NCBI RefSeq assembly: GCF_900457465.1
Contig: NZ_UAUU01000011.1
Location: 1,984,001-2,048,000 of the forward strand
DNA length: 64,000 nucleotides
Direction: 5' to 3'
DNA from: Sphingobacterium multivorum
Lineage (GTDB): Bacteria > Bacteroidota > Bacteroidia > Sphingobacteriales > Sphingobacteriaceae
Shown here: piece after piece, positions 56,164 to 63,922 of the stretch
How the letters are laid out: each line of letters opens with the position of its first letter
Numbering within the stretch: the first letter of the stretch is position 1
Program-made: the position numbers and the translations under genes
The notes under the pieces: generated by a model
Database searches by the model: none
Told to the model about the DNA's origin: nothing
Seen by the model: the letters and a program-made list of their open reading frames with translations, nothing else

Positions 56164-56943
56164 ATGAATGAGCAAGAAATTGAGAAGTTATTGCAGAAAA
56201 TAAGCAATCAGAAAATGTTTGGTGAAACTGAAAAGGCTATCGCTGGCTTACATATTTTAAATAATGAGTTCCCGAAGGAAAAAAAGTACTTGGCACTTTT
56301 GGCAAGTTCTTATCTTGATGCCGATTCTATTGACGTGGCGGAGGAATATTGCGCAAAGGCACTGGAAATAGATCCTAATTATGCTGAGGCATTTGAACTT
56401 AAAGGTCTTATTGAAGAGAAAAAGGGTGATGATGAGCAGGCGGAAAAATATTATAAACAATCCATTTCAACAGGCATTCCTTTTAAGATGGGGCATCTTC
56501 GGCTTGTATTATTATATTATAAACTGGGAAAATATGATGATGCAATAAAGGAAGCTGAATATCTGCTTGACAATTTTGATATAGGTAGGAATGAATATTC
56601 GGCTGATGAGCAACGTCAAATTTTTGCCCAGTGGCTATCATTTGCTTACAATAAGCTCTATTCGTCCCTTATACGAATTGGTCAATATGAGAAGGCAGCT
56701 ATTAGAATCAAAGAATTTATCGCTTTCAGAGCTAACTATGTAAAAGATCCATATCAGTTCCTTACCGAAGATGAGATATTGTTTAAACTGTACCTTGCCT
56801 TAAACGATGAAGAAAAGATGAAGGAAATGGAAGAAAAGATGCTAAACCACTATATGGTTCCTGAAAGTATGATTGATTCGATGAAGAAAGATGCACAGCA
56901 AGGGTATTTGGAAAGTGCAAACCCCGAAAATTATGCCGTATAA
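56164..56943 (+). CDS. Tetratricopeptide-repeat protein of the VgrG island
   Basis: 259 residues, soluble, with at least four TPR motifs (for example AEEYCAKALEIDPNYAEAFE at about 61-80 and EQAEKYYKQSI). It starts 28 nt after the effector gene. Such TPR proteins next to vgrG-effector pairs may be chaperones/adaptors or immunity proteins. The sequence cannot say which. Confidence 0.75.
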   Translation: MNEQEIEKLLQKISNQKMFGETEKAIAGLHILNNEFPKEKKYLALLASSYLDADSIDVAEEYCAKALEIDPNYAEAFELKGLIEEKKGDDEQAEKYYKQSISTGIPFKMGHLRLVLLYYKLGKYDDAIKEAEYLLDNFDIGRNEYSADEQRQIFAQWLSFAYNKLYSSLIRIGQYEKAAIRIKEFIAFRANYVKDPYQFLTEDEILFKLYLALNDEEKMKEMEEKMLNHYMVPESMIDSMKKDAQQGYLESANPENYAV

Positions 56944-56982
56944 ACAGTAAATTATAGGATGGTCATCATCCACCGTTAAATC

Positions 56983-57879
56983 ATGTCCGATCTATTGAAC
57001 GCAGTGGAATATAGATTTTCATTTCACAAAAAGAGTTCTTACAAAGGTAAATCGTTATTTAATATAGAATCCTCTGGAACATTCACTTTGGAAAAGGTGG
57101 ATGCTGATACAGCAGAATCCAATTTTACCTTTACCAATCTTAGTTATAAGAGTAGCAACACGAACGATCCTTTATTGTTCAGTCCCATTGAGTGGAAATA
57201 TTCACGGGATTTAGGGATTGCTGCAATTATAAATAAAAAGAATTTTAAACCCAAGTGGAACCGTTTTAGGGATAAACATCGCAATCCATCAAACAGGGTT
57301 CTATTGATGGTCATTGAGAAATTATATTTCAATTCACCATTGGGTATGGAACATGACACCTTTTCGAATGGCGTTTATTTACCTTTTTTTATAGATTCCG
57401 ATGGAACTTATGAAGTTGGAAAGTATTACAAAGGGCTGGATTACCTTGCTATGCCGTTGAATCTGCCATTGGAAACTATTTTTGAATGTAAGGAGTATAA
57501 CGAAAAAGAAACTCATCTTGAGGGCTGGCTAACTTTAAAGGAACAGGATCTGGATTCATTACTTATGGATCAAGGGTTTAGGGCGAAAGCAAAAGATTAT
57601 CATATTTCCCGTGATTTTGCAGTTGATTCAGAAATTATTGTTCTGATAGATTCTTATGCTAATATCATCAAGAAGATCATATTTAAATTATCCATAAAGG
57701 GTGAGCAGGATCTTTTGGAAGAGATAAACTATACCGTAATTTCTGATTTTGATAGCTACAAAGATGGAATACATAAAATCCATGAGGGTATGAAATTTAC
57801 TTTGGAACAGTGGGAAGAATACGAACGTGAACGTAAAAAGCCGGGGCGCAACTTCAATTTATTATATGGTGAACAGTAG
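56983..57879 (+). CDS. Unidentified protein of the VgrG island
   Basis: 298 residues, soluble, with no signal peptide. The first half is beta-rich and the second alternates strands and helices, ending in a basic tail (YERERKKPGRNFNLLYGEQ). It follows the TPR gene by 39 nt. The family is not recognised. By position it is a candidate immunity or accessory gene of the injected effector. Confidence 0.65.
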   Translation: MSDLLNAVEYRFSFHKKSSYKGKSLFNIESSGTFTLEKVDADTAESNFTFTNLSYKSSNTNDPLLFSPIEWKYSRDLGIAAIINKKNFKPKWNRFRDKHRNPSNRVLLMVIEKLYFNSPLGMEHDTFSNGVYLPFFIDSDGTYEVGKYYKGLDYLAMPLNLPLETIFECKEYNEKETHLEGWLTLKEQDLDSLLMDQGFRAKAKDYHISRDFAVDSEIIVLIDSYANIIKKIIFKLSIKGEQDLLEEINYTVISDFDSYKDGIHKIHEGMKFTLEQWEEYERERKKPGRNFNLLYGEQ

Positions 57880-58175
57880 TATAAATGGGAAATACCATGT
57901 TACGTTTCAAGGACTTGAGAAAAGAGCTGAAACGACTATTGATTTTAATATAATGAATGATAACACTACTTTTAGATACAATGGATTTTAAAAGAAATAC
58001 CCATTTACAAAGAATATAAAAAACATTAAAATATATCTGCGAAGCTAACTGGGATACTATGTATCCCACAAATAGCCCGCAGCGGTGGTCGAAGCGGGGA
58101 TAGTGAAGAGGGAGACAGCCGTTGCAGCCGATTTTCGCGCCAAAAGCCAAAGGCTTTTGGCCGCCGGCAGTTTTT
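57880..58175. other. Convergent intergenic region with stacked hairpins
   Basis: No gene in about 296 bases. Three inverted repeats lie at its right end: GGGATAC-TAT-GTATCCC (58051-58067), GCCAAAAGCC-AAA-GGCTTTTGGC (58139-58161) and CGGCAGTT-TTTTC-AACTGCCG (58165-58185). The last one overlaps the ThiF stop codon. The right part is GC-richer than the surroundings. They may end the PRTRC transcript or act in DNA processing. Confidence 0.55.
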
Positions 58176-58988
58176 TCAACTGCCGACGGTGATGGGCTGT
58201 GATCTAAAATTTTTAAGGTTGAGAAAAAATCCTCTATTTTCCGTCATACCGTCTTTTAGCAGGTTCCATAAAAGACAGGCTCCTAACTGTGCAATTGTGC
58301 TATTAATAAAAAGATCCTGTTTTGAAAGCGATTCTGCAAGTGAACAACTTGGCGTGTCATCTTTTTGCTCCGAATTTTGCATAGCTGTACCAAATTCCTC
58401 AATAATAGACGGTAACTTTTCAAATGTTTTAAATTTTTTGGAGGCTGGTTGGTCTATCTTTCCAATAGTCGAAAGTATTCCCTGCCCTGCAAATTTTGTG
58501 TTGCCCATATCGAGCCAATACTTTCCTTTGTCTCTATGGAATCTATCTTGTTCATTGAGTTTGTGAATTATTTCAGAGATTTCTATTCTTGAAGCTACCG
58601 TATCTGTACAGGATACATAAATAGAAGCCCCTGCACCATTTGGTATTCTACCATCAGCTTCACGCTGAAATTTTCTTGTTTCAGCTTTCCAATTTACCCC
58701 TGCCCAACGGTTAAGCCTATTTACGATTGCCTGAGATTTATAAAGATTTCTTTCTGAATCAGCAAACCGTTGCCGTCCAATATTGGAAGAGGTAATAATA
58801 TCATCGTCCCATAGGTGTACGTCCAATCCTGGGTGGTCAAGTTCCAGTAAACTATGATTGATTTCCATAAGCGCAGTCATAAATTTAGAGCCTGTTCCGC
58901 CTGCACCAATTACATTTATACGGATGGGATTTGTTGGACTTAACAGATAATTGTCCAAGAAGTGGATATTTTTCTTTGGCGTTCTCAT
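58176..58988 (-). CDS. PRTRC system ThiF family protein (E1-like)
   Basis: 270 residues. The Rossmann-type nucleotide-binding motif INVIGAGGTGSKF (about 25-37) and the E1/ThiF motif DDDIITSSNIGRQRF (about 60-74) are clear. A candidate active-site Cys lies in DDTPSCSLAESL (about 222). It would adenylate the C-terminal glycine of the PRTRC-C ubiquitin-like protein. It overlaps the B gene by 4 nt (ATGA) and ends the operon. ThiF, B and C together make an E1/E2/Ubl set. Confidence 0.93.
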   Translation of the reverse strand: MRTPKKNIHFLDNYLLSPTNPIRINVIGAGGTGSKFMTALMEINHSLLELDHPGLDVHLWDDDIITSSNIGRQRFADSERNLYKSQAIVNRLNRWAGVNWKAETRKFQREADGRIPNGAGASIYVSCTDTVASRIEISEIIHKLNEQDRFHRDKGKYWLDMGNTKFAGQGILSTIGKIDQPASKKFKTFEKLPSIIEEFGTAMQNSEQKDDTPSCSLAESLSKQDLFINSTIAQLGACLLWNLLKDGMTENRGFFLNLKNFRSQPITVGS

Positions 58989-59692
58989 AATAAAATATCT
59001 TTAAGTTTTTTAGATGTCTTCACCAGCATTTCAGTGGGAAATAATTTACCGTTGTCAATCAAGTTTTCCCAAAGCATTACACAATTTCCGTTAACAGGAT
59101 TATGGTCGTACATGAGGTGGGAGAAGTAACTATTGAAAAAGTAGTTTTCCCATAATTTCATCAGTTGGTCAACAGAACCAGTTTCTGTTGTGGAAATATC
59201 GACTGTACCCATGCAAACGGAGCCATCCACGTAGACATTAAAGTATGGAGCATTGTATAGCGGAGTATTTATTGTTGGTTTCCTCGATGTAGAAAGTGCG
59301 AAAACTTTCAGTTTTTCCCTATCCGCAACCCAAACCATTGGCGGGGTATGCGCTTTTCCCGACTTTATTCCAAGATGGTTATTAAAGAACAGTTCCCGAA
59401 ACTGTGCCCTTGTGTGCCATACAATGGTTGCCGATTTAGCATCGAAAGACAGCAGATTGCTATTTACGATACCGTCCGATTTTAGCAGGTTAAGATTTTC
59501 TTCATCCACCTGCAATGCTTTGGCGAGCCTTTTGCCCTCATTCACGGTAAGGGGATGCGGATTGACTGGTATACCGTTTTCCATGTCGAAACATTCGACA
59601 TAAGTTTCATTATAACCTCTATTACCCCTATAAAATACCAATGCAGAAATCGGGTCAAAATAAGTTCCAAAGCTGTTTGTAATATCTTCCAT
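58985..59692 (-). CDS. PRTRC system protein B (prokaryotic E2 family D)
   Basis: 235 residues with the E2/UBC-like core. The segment NTPLYNAPYFNVYVDGSVCMG (about 142-162) aligns with the E2 active-site region, with the catalytic Cys at about 160 in GSVC. A following helix (LWENYFFNSYFSHL) also fits. It would accept the activated Ubl from the ThiF E1. It overlaps ThiF and follows protein F by 12 nt. Confidence 0.92.
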   Translation of the reverse strand: MEDITNSFGTYFDPISALVFYRGNRGYNETYVECFDMENGIPVNPHPLTVNEGKRLAKALQVDEENLNLLKSDGIVNSNLLSFDAKSATIVWHTRAQFRELFFNNHLGIKSGKAHTPPMVWVADREKLKVFALSTSRKPTINTPLYNAPYFNVYVDGSVCMGTVDISTTETGSVDQLMKLWENYFFNSYFSHLMYDHNPVNGNCVMLWENLIDNGKLFPTEMLVKTSKKLKDILL

Positions 59693-59704
59693 GAGTTCTA
59701 TTTT

Positions 59705-60883
59705 TTAATAATTATGCTCCTGCCACAATCGAATGAGATTGTCAATCGTATCGAAAACCTTTGTTTCAAAATCAAAATCATTGTTTTCGATCTTTCTTCT
59801 ATCAAAAGGTATAAAGCGTGTAGGCTCGTCTATCTCAGAATATTCCTGCAGTTCACAGTTTACAAACTGGCAGAGGATGTCAAAAAGCCTTCCTTTAATG
59901 GACGAACAAAAAGAAACGTAGTTGTCTAGTGTGACAGGACGGTCTGATTCATCAGCTATTTCCCTGTAACGAATAGGGAAAAATTTCCGATCTATGCGCA
60001 CATTCGGATAAGAACTAAAAAGCTCGTAAAATGATGTAGCGATCAAAAGAACGTCTTTTTCAAAATCATTTTTTGGTTTAAAGCCGTGTAGTAGCTTTTT
60101 AAAAGATGTTAGATTTTTTGGGTCTGTTATCAATTCTTTTATATAATCTCCCAAAATGACAGCATCATTGAACTCGGTTAATCCTTCTTCATCGTCCAAA
60201 TCTGCATCTTCGTCTTCCAAGTATGAATTTTCTAGCATTTCATACATGGAGTTCAGATAACAATCTTCATTTCTATAATAAGGTACACCAAGTACCTGAT
60301 AGATATAGGCATACACGGATACCAATAGTTTACTGACTTTTGCTGTTTTTCTATTGTGCAGGATTGTGTAAAGTGGAATTATCGGTATATAGTACAGTGT
60401 ACACCCTGTGTCGTATCGGTCTTCTTTGGCGAAAAACGTACTTTTTCCATCGTTGACCAATCTGACTTCTTTCCAGTCGTACATACTAAGTTTAAGCTGT
60501 GTTTGCAGATGTACCAAAGATTCCGAAATATTGTAAGGGTATGGCATACCTCTACAATCCAGTTTAGTGATATTCAGTTTTTTTGAGATATTTGAGAGGG
60601 ATTTAAAAAATTCCCTCTCAAATTTTGAACTATCTTCATTTTCACCAATATCAGGTTCCTGCAATCTTGGATAGAATTGCATCGCTAAAAAGGCATTGGC
60701 AACATCGTGTGTGGTACTGACTGCCGTTTGTCCTTTCTTAGTTCGCCCGCATCTTTGGGACGTTGCATCCATTTTGCGAACTCTCCCAACTGGCGGTGAA
60801 GTAGTGACTGGCTTACTGCTGTGGGTAGTTTTACGGTTTTTGGATATTTCTTTTGCATTGTTCATGGGTTTTGAATTTTTCAT
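59705..60883 (-). CDS. PRTRC system protein F
   Basis: 392 residues. The N-terminus is basic and low-complexity (about 1-55, rich in Lys/Ser/Thr), followed by a globular domain with LDCRGMPYPYNI and CTLYYIPIIPLYTI (about 110-175), which are PRTRC-F hallmarks, and an acidic stretch (EDEDADLDDEEG, about 222-233). The start overlaps the stop of protein C by 1 nt (TAATG). Its role in the conjugation cassette is unknown. It may be the scaffold or target-binding part. Confidence 0.88.
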   Translation of the reverse strand: MKNSKPMNNAKEISKNRKTTHSSKPVTTSPPVGRVRKMDATSQRCGRTKKGQTAVSTTHDVANAFLAMQFYPRLQEPDIGENEDSSKFEREFFKSLSNISKKLNITKLDCRGMPYPYNISESLVHLQTQLKLSMYDWKEVRLVNDGKSTFFAKEDRYDTGCTLYYIPIIPLYTILHNRKTAKVSKLLVSVYAYIYQVLGVPYYRNEDCYLNSMYEMLENSYLEDEDADLDDEEGLTEFNDAVILGDYIKELITDPKNLTSFKKLLHGFKPKNDFEKDVLLIATSFYELFSSYPNVRIDRKFFPIRYREIADESDRPVTLDNYVSFCSSIKGRLFDILCQFVNCELQEYSEIDEPTRFIPFDRRKIENNDFDFETKVFDTIDNLIRLWQEHNY

Positions 60884-61101
60884 TAACCTTTAGTTCCTAT
60901 AACTGTTTCAAAACGGTATTCTACGATGTCATCTACAATCGTAGGTCTTGAAATTTTCGCTGTGGTCAGGGCAGGGTAGTTGTTTGAATAGAAATTCAGT
61001 ACTGCCTGCAGGTTCCACTTTGGTTCGGGATCATCTAGCCTGATTTCGTGTTCTTTTTCTTTGAGAATAAACACTCTTTGGAGTTCTGTTGCTACTAACA
61101 T
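60883..61101 (-). CDS. PRTRC system protein C (ubiquitin-like, Prok_Ub)
   Basis: 72 residues, a beta-grasp ubiquitin-like fold. The pattern LDDPEPKWNLQAVLNFYSNN and YPALTTAKI, ending in VIGTKG, is the PRTRC-C/Prok_Ub signature. The exposed C-terminal glycine fits use as a conjugated modifier, without need for a protease. It is coupled to protein F by TAATG. Confidence 0.92.
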   Translation of the reverse strand: MLVATELQRVFILKEKEHEIRLDDPEPKWNLQAVLNFYSNNYPALTTAKISRPTIVDDIVEYRFETVIGTKG

Positions 61102-61113
61102 AATATTACTTTT

Positions 61114-61668
61114 TTAGGGGTTATATTCCTGCTGATCGACCTGTTCTGATTTTGGCTCGGAAGCTGACCAGAGATCGGGAACAAATTGCTTTTCGTACTC
61201 ATCCTGTTTCTTTCTGATGTCTTCTTTACGCTCAGGATAATCGCCCACTTTTGGCAGTGCCGTCCATGCATCTTTGTATTTACCTGCTTTTGCAAGAGCA
61301 TCGGCTTTTAGCATGGCTTCGCTATATTTTTTACCCTTTGCTTTATCCTTATCAGATTTCTGTTTTTCCATTGCAGAATTAGCCTGAGCCGTTTCCAGAC
61401 CTTTAAGAAAATTCTGCATATTTGAAATCAGTACGTCCGCTGTCTTTATGGGTTTTTTGATATGCTCAAAGAATCCGTTGTCAAGTTCTTCGGGACTTCC
61501 TTTCAGATTAAGAGGGGGAATGATATTCTTCGCCTTATCTCCGCAACTGTCGTTCTCAATCAAGATAGATACGAGTATCCTGTTTTCGGTTGCCTTTGTA
61601 ATGGATAGCGTAATTTTGCTGTTTATGTCCATCTGTGCAATCTGTCTGAAAAAATTAGCTGTTTCCAT
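61114..61668 (-). CDS. PRTRC system protein E
   Basis: 184 residues. The N-terminal globular part METANFFRQIAQMDINSKIT with PLNLKGSPEELDNGFFEHI is the PRTRC-E signature, and a Lys/Ala-rich helical C-terminus follows (MEKQKSDKDKAKGKKYSEAM). It precedes protein C by 12 nt and overlaps the next upstream gene by 14 nt. Function unknown. Confidence 0.9.
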   Translation of the reverse strand: METANFFRQIAQMDINSKITLSITKATENRILVSILIENDSCGDKAKNIIPPLNLKGSPEELDNGFFEHIKKPIKTADVLISNMQNFLKGLETAQANSAMEKQKSDKDKAKGKKYSEAMLKADALAKAGKYKDAWTALPKVGDYPERKEDIRKKQDEYEKQFVPDLWSASEPKSEQVDQQEYNP

Positions 61669-62023
61669 AATAATTCATTGCTTTGTCGCTTACGCATTGA
61701 GTAATATAGGATTCTGAAAAGCCCTGTTCCCGTAGGTAGTCTTCATAAGCTTTCATTTCCCTTTTAAATTCCGCTGTACCTTCCTCTCCTGTGAGAAAGA
61801 GTTTATGAGCGGTTCCGTTTTTCAGAGCCTTGTTAATATCCCTGTATAGTTCTTTTATATGTCTTCGCTGATCGGAAAGTTTTCGGACTTCCATTGCGAA
61901 CATTTGGTAACGTGAAAGAATATCCAAGAAAATGAAAGCTTCCACGATGTTTTGATTTTTATAATTTTCGACAAACCTGTTATAGAGCCAGTCTGCGAAC
62001 TTATATTTTGCCAGTATATCCAT
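61655..62023 (-). CDS. Unidentified protein upstream of PRTRC E
   Basis: 122 residues, mainly helical (ADWLYNRFVENYKNQN; EFKREMKAYEDYLREQGFSESY), soluble. It overlaps PRTRC-E by 14 nt and is separated from the next upstream gene by 2 nt, so it is in the same operon. The family is not recognised. Confidence 0.65.
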   Translation of the reverse strand: MDILAKYKFADWLYNRFVENYKNQNIVEAFIFLDILSRYQMFAMEVRKLSDQRRHIKELYRDINKALKNGTAHKLFLTGEEGTAEFKREMKAYEDYLREQGFSESYITQCVSDKAMNYYGNS

Positions 62024-62025
62024 TT

Positions 62026-62235
62026 TTAAATCTTTATGAGTTTGTTACTTAAGTTTTTATCATAGTTCATGCGATAGCCATTGTCATGAATTACTTTTTC
62101 AAGGCATTGCCTTACTATGTGCAGTTGTTTCCAGTCTTCTTCCCGAATATTCAGAACGTAAAGCTGTCCGAATTTCAGCACCATTTCAGCAATGGTGTTA
62201 AGTGCGTTCAGTTCAGTATCAATTTGATTCTTCAT
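62026..62235 (-). CDS. Unidentified 69-residue protein of the PRTRC operon
   Basis: Small helical protein (IAEMVLKFGQLYVLNIREED) ending in a basic tail. It overlaps the upstream gene by 17 nt and is 2 nt from the downstream one. Family not recognised. Packing supports a real gene. Confidence 0.6.
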   Translation of the reverse strand: MKNQIDTELNALNTIAEMVLKFGQLYVLNIREEDWKQLHIVRQCLEKVIHDNGYRMNYDKNLSNKLIKI

Positions 62236-62575
62236 TATCTTGGTTATTTAAGTTTTCAACGTAGCTTGTATAGCGATACGTTATATCTTTACCTTTTCTA
62301 AACTTTTCAGTGGTGTAGTTAAAATGTTCTTCATACATGGTGACTACTTTGGTTTTCAGGTCGATATAATATCGGTACATGGCGTTTGCACGTTTTTCAT
62401 CCATTGTACAGTGCTTTTTGAGAAAGTCCATTTCCATGATGGAGTTATTGAAGTTGAGAAGAGGGGTGAATACTTCTTCTACGATATAGCCCTGTTCAGG
62501 CGCACTCGTACTGTCGGCAACGCAGACAATCTGCTGTCCGTTTGATAAGGTGATATATAAATTAGATCGTGTCAT
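62219..62575 (-). CDS. Unidentified protein of the PRTRC operon
   Basis: 118 residues: a short beta-rich N-terminus (NLYITLSNGQQIVCVADSTS) and a helical middle. It overlaps the next gene by 17 nt and lies 4 nt after the upstream gene. Family not recognised. Confidence 0.65.
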   Translation of the reverse strand: MTRSNLYITLSNGQQIVCVADSTSAPEQGYIVEEVFTPLLNFNNSIMEMDFLKKHCTMDEKRANAMYRYYIDLKTKVVTMYEEHFNYTTEKFRKGKDITYRYTSYVENLNNQDNEESN

Positions 62576-62579
62576 TTTT

Positions 62580-63026
62580 TTAATTTTTAGAGGTTAAAAT
62601 TTCCTGTATCAGTTTGAGGTCGAAATCGGCAGTTCTGAATTTGACATCTTCAAATGCTTCGTAATTTGCCATTCCATCGGGATGTACTATGAGGGCATCG
62701 CTTTTTATGCAGTCAAAGTGCCTGCATAACTGTTCTATTTCCTCTGCTCTGGCATCCAAAAAAGCGATTTCTTTTTCACCGAGCCACTGCTCGTAGAATG
62801 GTACTTTTGCAGTCCTGCACAGCAGGAAAGAAATACCGTGTTCTTTACGTGCGATATATCCCGAATAGGAAGTTACATTGAGGATTTCGAGCAGGTCGGT
62901 TGTTTCGAGCGACTTTTTGAGCCAGTCCCCCCAAAGGGGGATAATGGCTACCTCATAGTTATTGCGACCCACTTCGCTAAATGCCTTGATTATCATGACA
63001 TCAGTCATTTTATCTGATTTTTTCAT
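62580..63026 (-). CDS. Unidentified protein of the PRTRC operon
   Basis: 148 residues, a mixed alpha/beta soluble protein. ATG at codon 7 (MTDVMIIKAF) is an alternative start. Segments such as NNYEVAIIPLWGDWLKKSL and HFDCIKSDALIVHPDGMANY look like a compact domain. Family not recognised. Confidence 0.65.
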   Translation of the reverse strand: MKKSDKMTDVMIIKAFSEVGRNNYEVAIIPLWGDWLKKSLETTDLLEILNVTSYSGYIARKEHGISFLLCRTAKVPFYEQWLGEKEIAFLDARAEEIEQLCRHFDCIKSDALIVHPDGMANYEAFEDVKFRTADFDLKLIQEILTSKN

Positions 63027-63028
63027 GA

Positions 63029-63433
63029 CTAAAGATTTAAGTTTGGGGCTACAATTTTCCTACTGCCGAACAACATATAAATGGCGTATTTAAACTCTTG
63101 GCTACACCCTTCCTGCTCGGTATAGTATATAGTTGCATTAATGGCAAAAAGCGCATCGTAACCATCAAAAAGCTGATCTCTGAACGTTTTTTTATTTCTG
63201 TACAGTCTTGTACCGTTTCTAATGTATCTGCGATTAAAATTGGTTATGAATTCATACCATAGATTGACGTCTATATTTTTTTCTGTCCAATTTTCTTCAA
63301 TCTCAGGTCTATGTCTATCCCATAGTTCTGCTTCCTTTCTGATGAATTCGGTCAGTGCTTTGAGTTCTTCGGGAAACAGTCTTGCGAGCAGATAGGCTCT
63401 ATCAAGGTTGTTCATGTGATGTAAGGTTTTCAT
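63029..63433 (-). CDS. Unidentified protein, tandem paralogue A
   Basis: 134 residues, sharing the pattern MNNLDRAYLLARLFPEELKALTEFI with its neighbour at 63446 (MNNTERAFAVARLFPDQLGTLTDFI) and similar middle and end segments (RNKKTFRDQLF versus RNPRIFADQLF). Clearly a tandem duplication; 12 nt apart. Family not recognised. Confidence 0.75.
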   Translation of the reverse strand: MKTLHHMNNLDRAYLLARLFPEELKALTEFIRKEAELWDRHRPEIEENWTEKNIDVNLWYEFITNFNRRYIRNGTRLYRNKKTFRDQLFDGYDALFAINATIYYTEQEGCSQEFKYAIYMLFGSRKIVAPNLNL

Positions 63434-63445
63434 ATCTTTTTAATT

Positions 63446-63862
63446 TTAGGGTTGGTTCTTTCTAAAATCAATGGTTACGACCTTATCGTCACCGAAATAG
63501 AGTTCTATTGCCAGTCTCAGCATTGTGGGGGTCAGTTGTGAACCTGCAAATCTTATCAGGCAGTGAATACCAAAAACGCTGTTGTCCTGATAGAATAATT
63601 GATCTGCAAAAATTCGTGGATTGCGGTACATCAGAACGCCAAATTTTTCGATTATCTGCTCAGCATTTTGCACAAGGCTATACCAATAATCGGCTGTGAC
63701 AATGCAGTTTGATGACCAAGCTTTTCTAATATCCTCCTCTTTCTCCCGTAAGTGAGCTATTTCGGTTTTAATAAAGTCGGTCAACGTTCCGAGCTGATCC
63801 GGAAAGAGCCTTGCAACGGCAAATGCCCTTTCGGTATTGTTCATTTCTTGTAATGATTTCAT
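63446..63862 (-). CDS. Unidentified protein, tandem paralogue B
   Basis: 138 residues with the same layout as the gene at 63029: an N-terminal helix pair (RLFPDQLGTLTDFIKTEI), a WYSLVQNAEQIIEKFG segment, then RNPRIFADQLFYQ and IELYFGDDKVVTID. First complete gene of the visible minus-strand operon. Family not recognised. Confidence 0.75.
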   Translation of the reverse strand: MKSLQEMNNTERAFAVARLFPDQLGTLTDFIKTEIAHLREKEEDIRKAWSSNCIVTADYWYSLVQNAEQIIEKFGVLMYRNPRIFADQLFYQDNSVFGIHCLIRFAGSQLTPTMLRLAIELYFGDDKVVTIDFRKNQP

Positions 63863-63879
63863 GATATTTTGATTTTTAT

Positions 63880-63911
63880 AAGGTGGCAGTTCTCTACAAG
63901 CCTGCCACCTT
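63880..63911. promoter_or_regulatory. Hairpin at the head of the PRTRC operon
   Basis: A perfect 10-bp stem (AAGGTGGCAG at 63880-63889 with CTGCCACCTT at 63902-63911) and a 12-nt loop, between the stop of the gene entering from the right edge and the start of paralogue B. On the plus strand it is followed by TTTTG; on the minus strand a T-run is missing, so it may be a leaky terminator or processing site. Confidence 0.6.
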
Positions 63912-63922
63912 TTGTATTTAGC

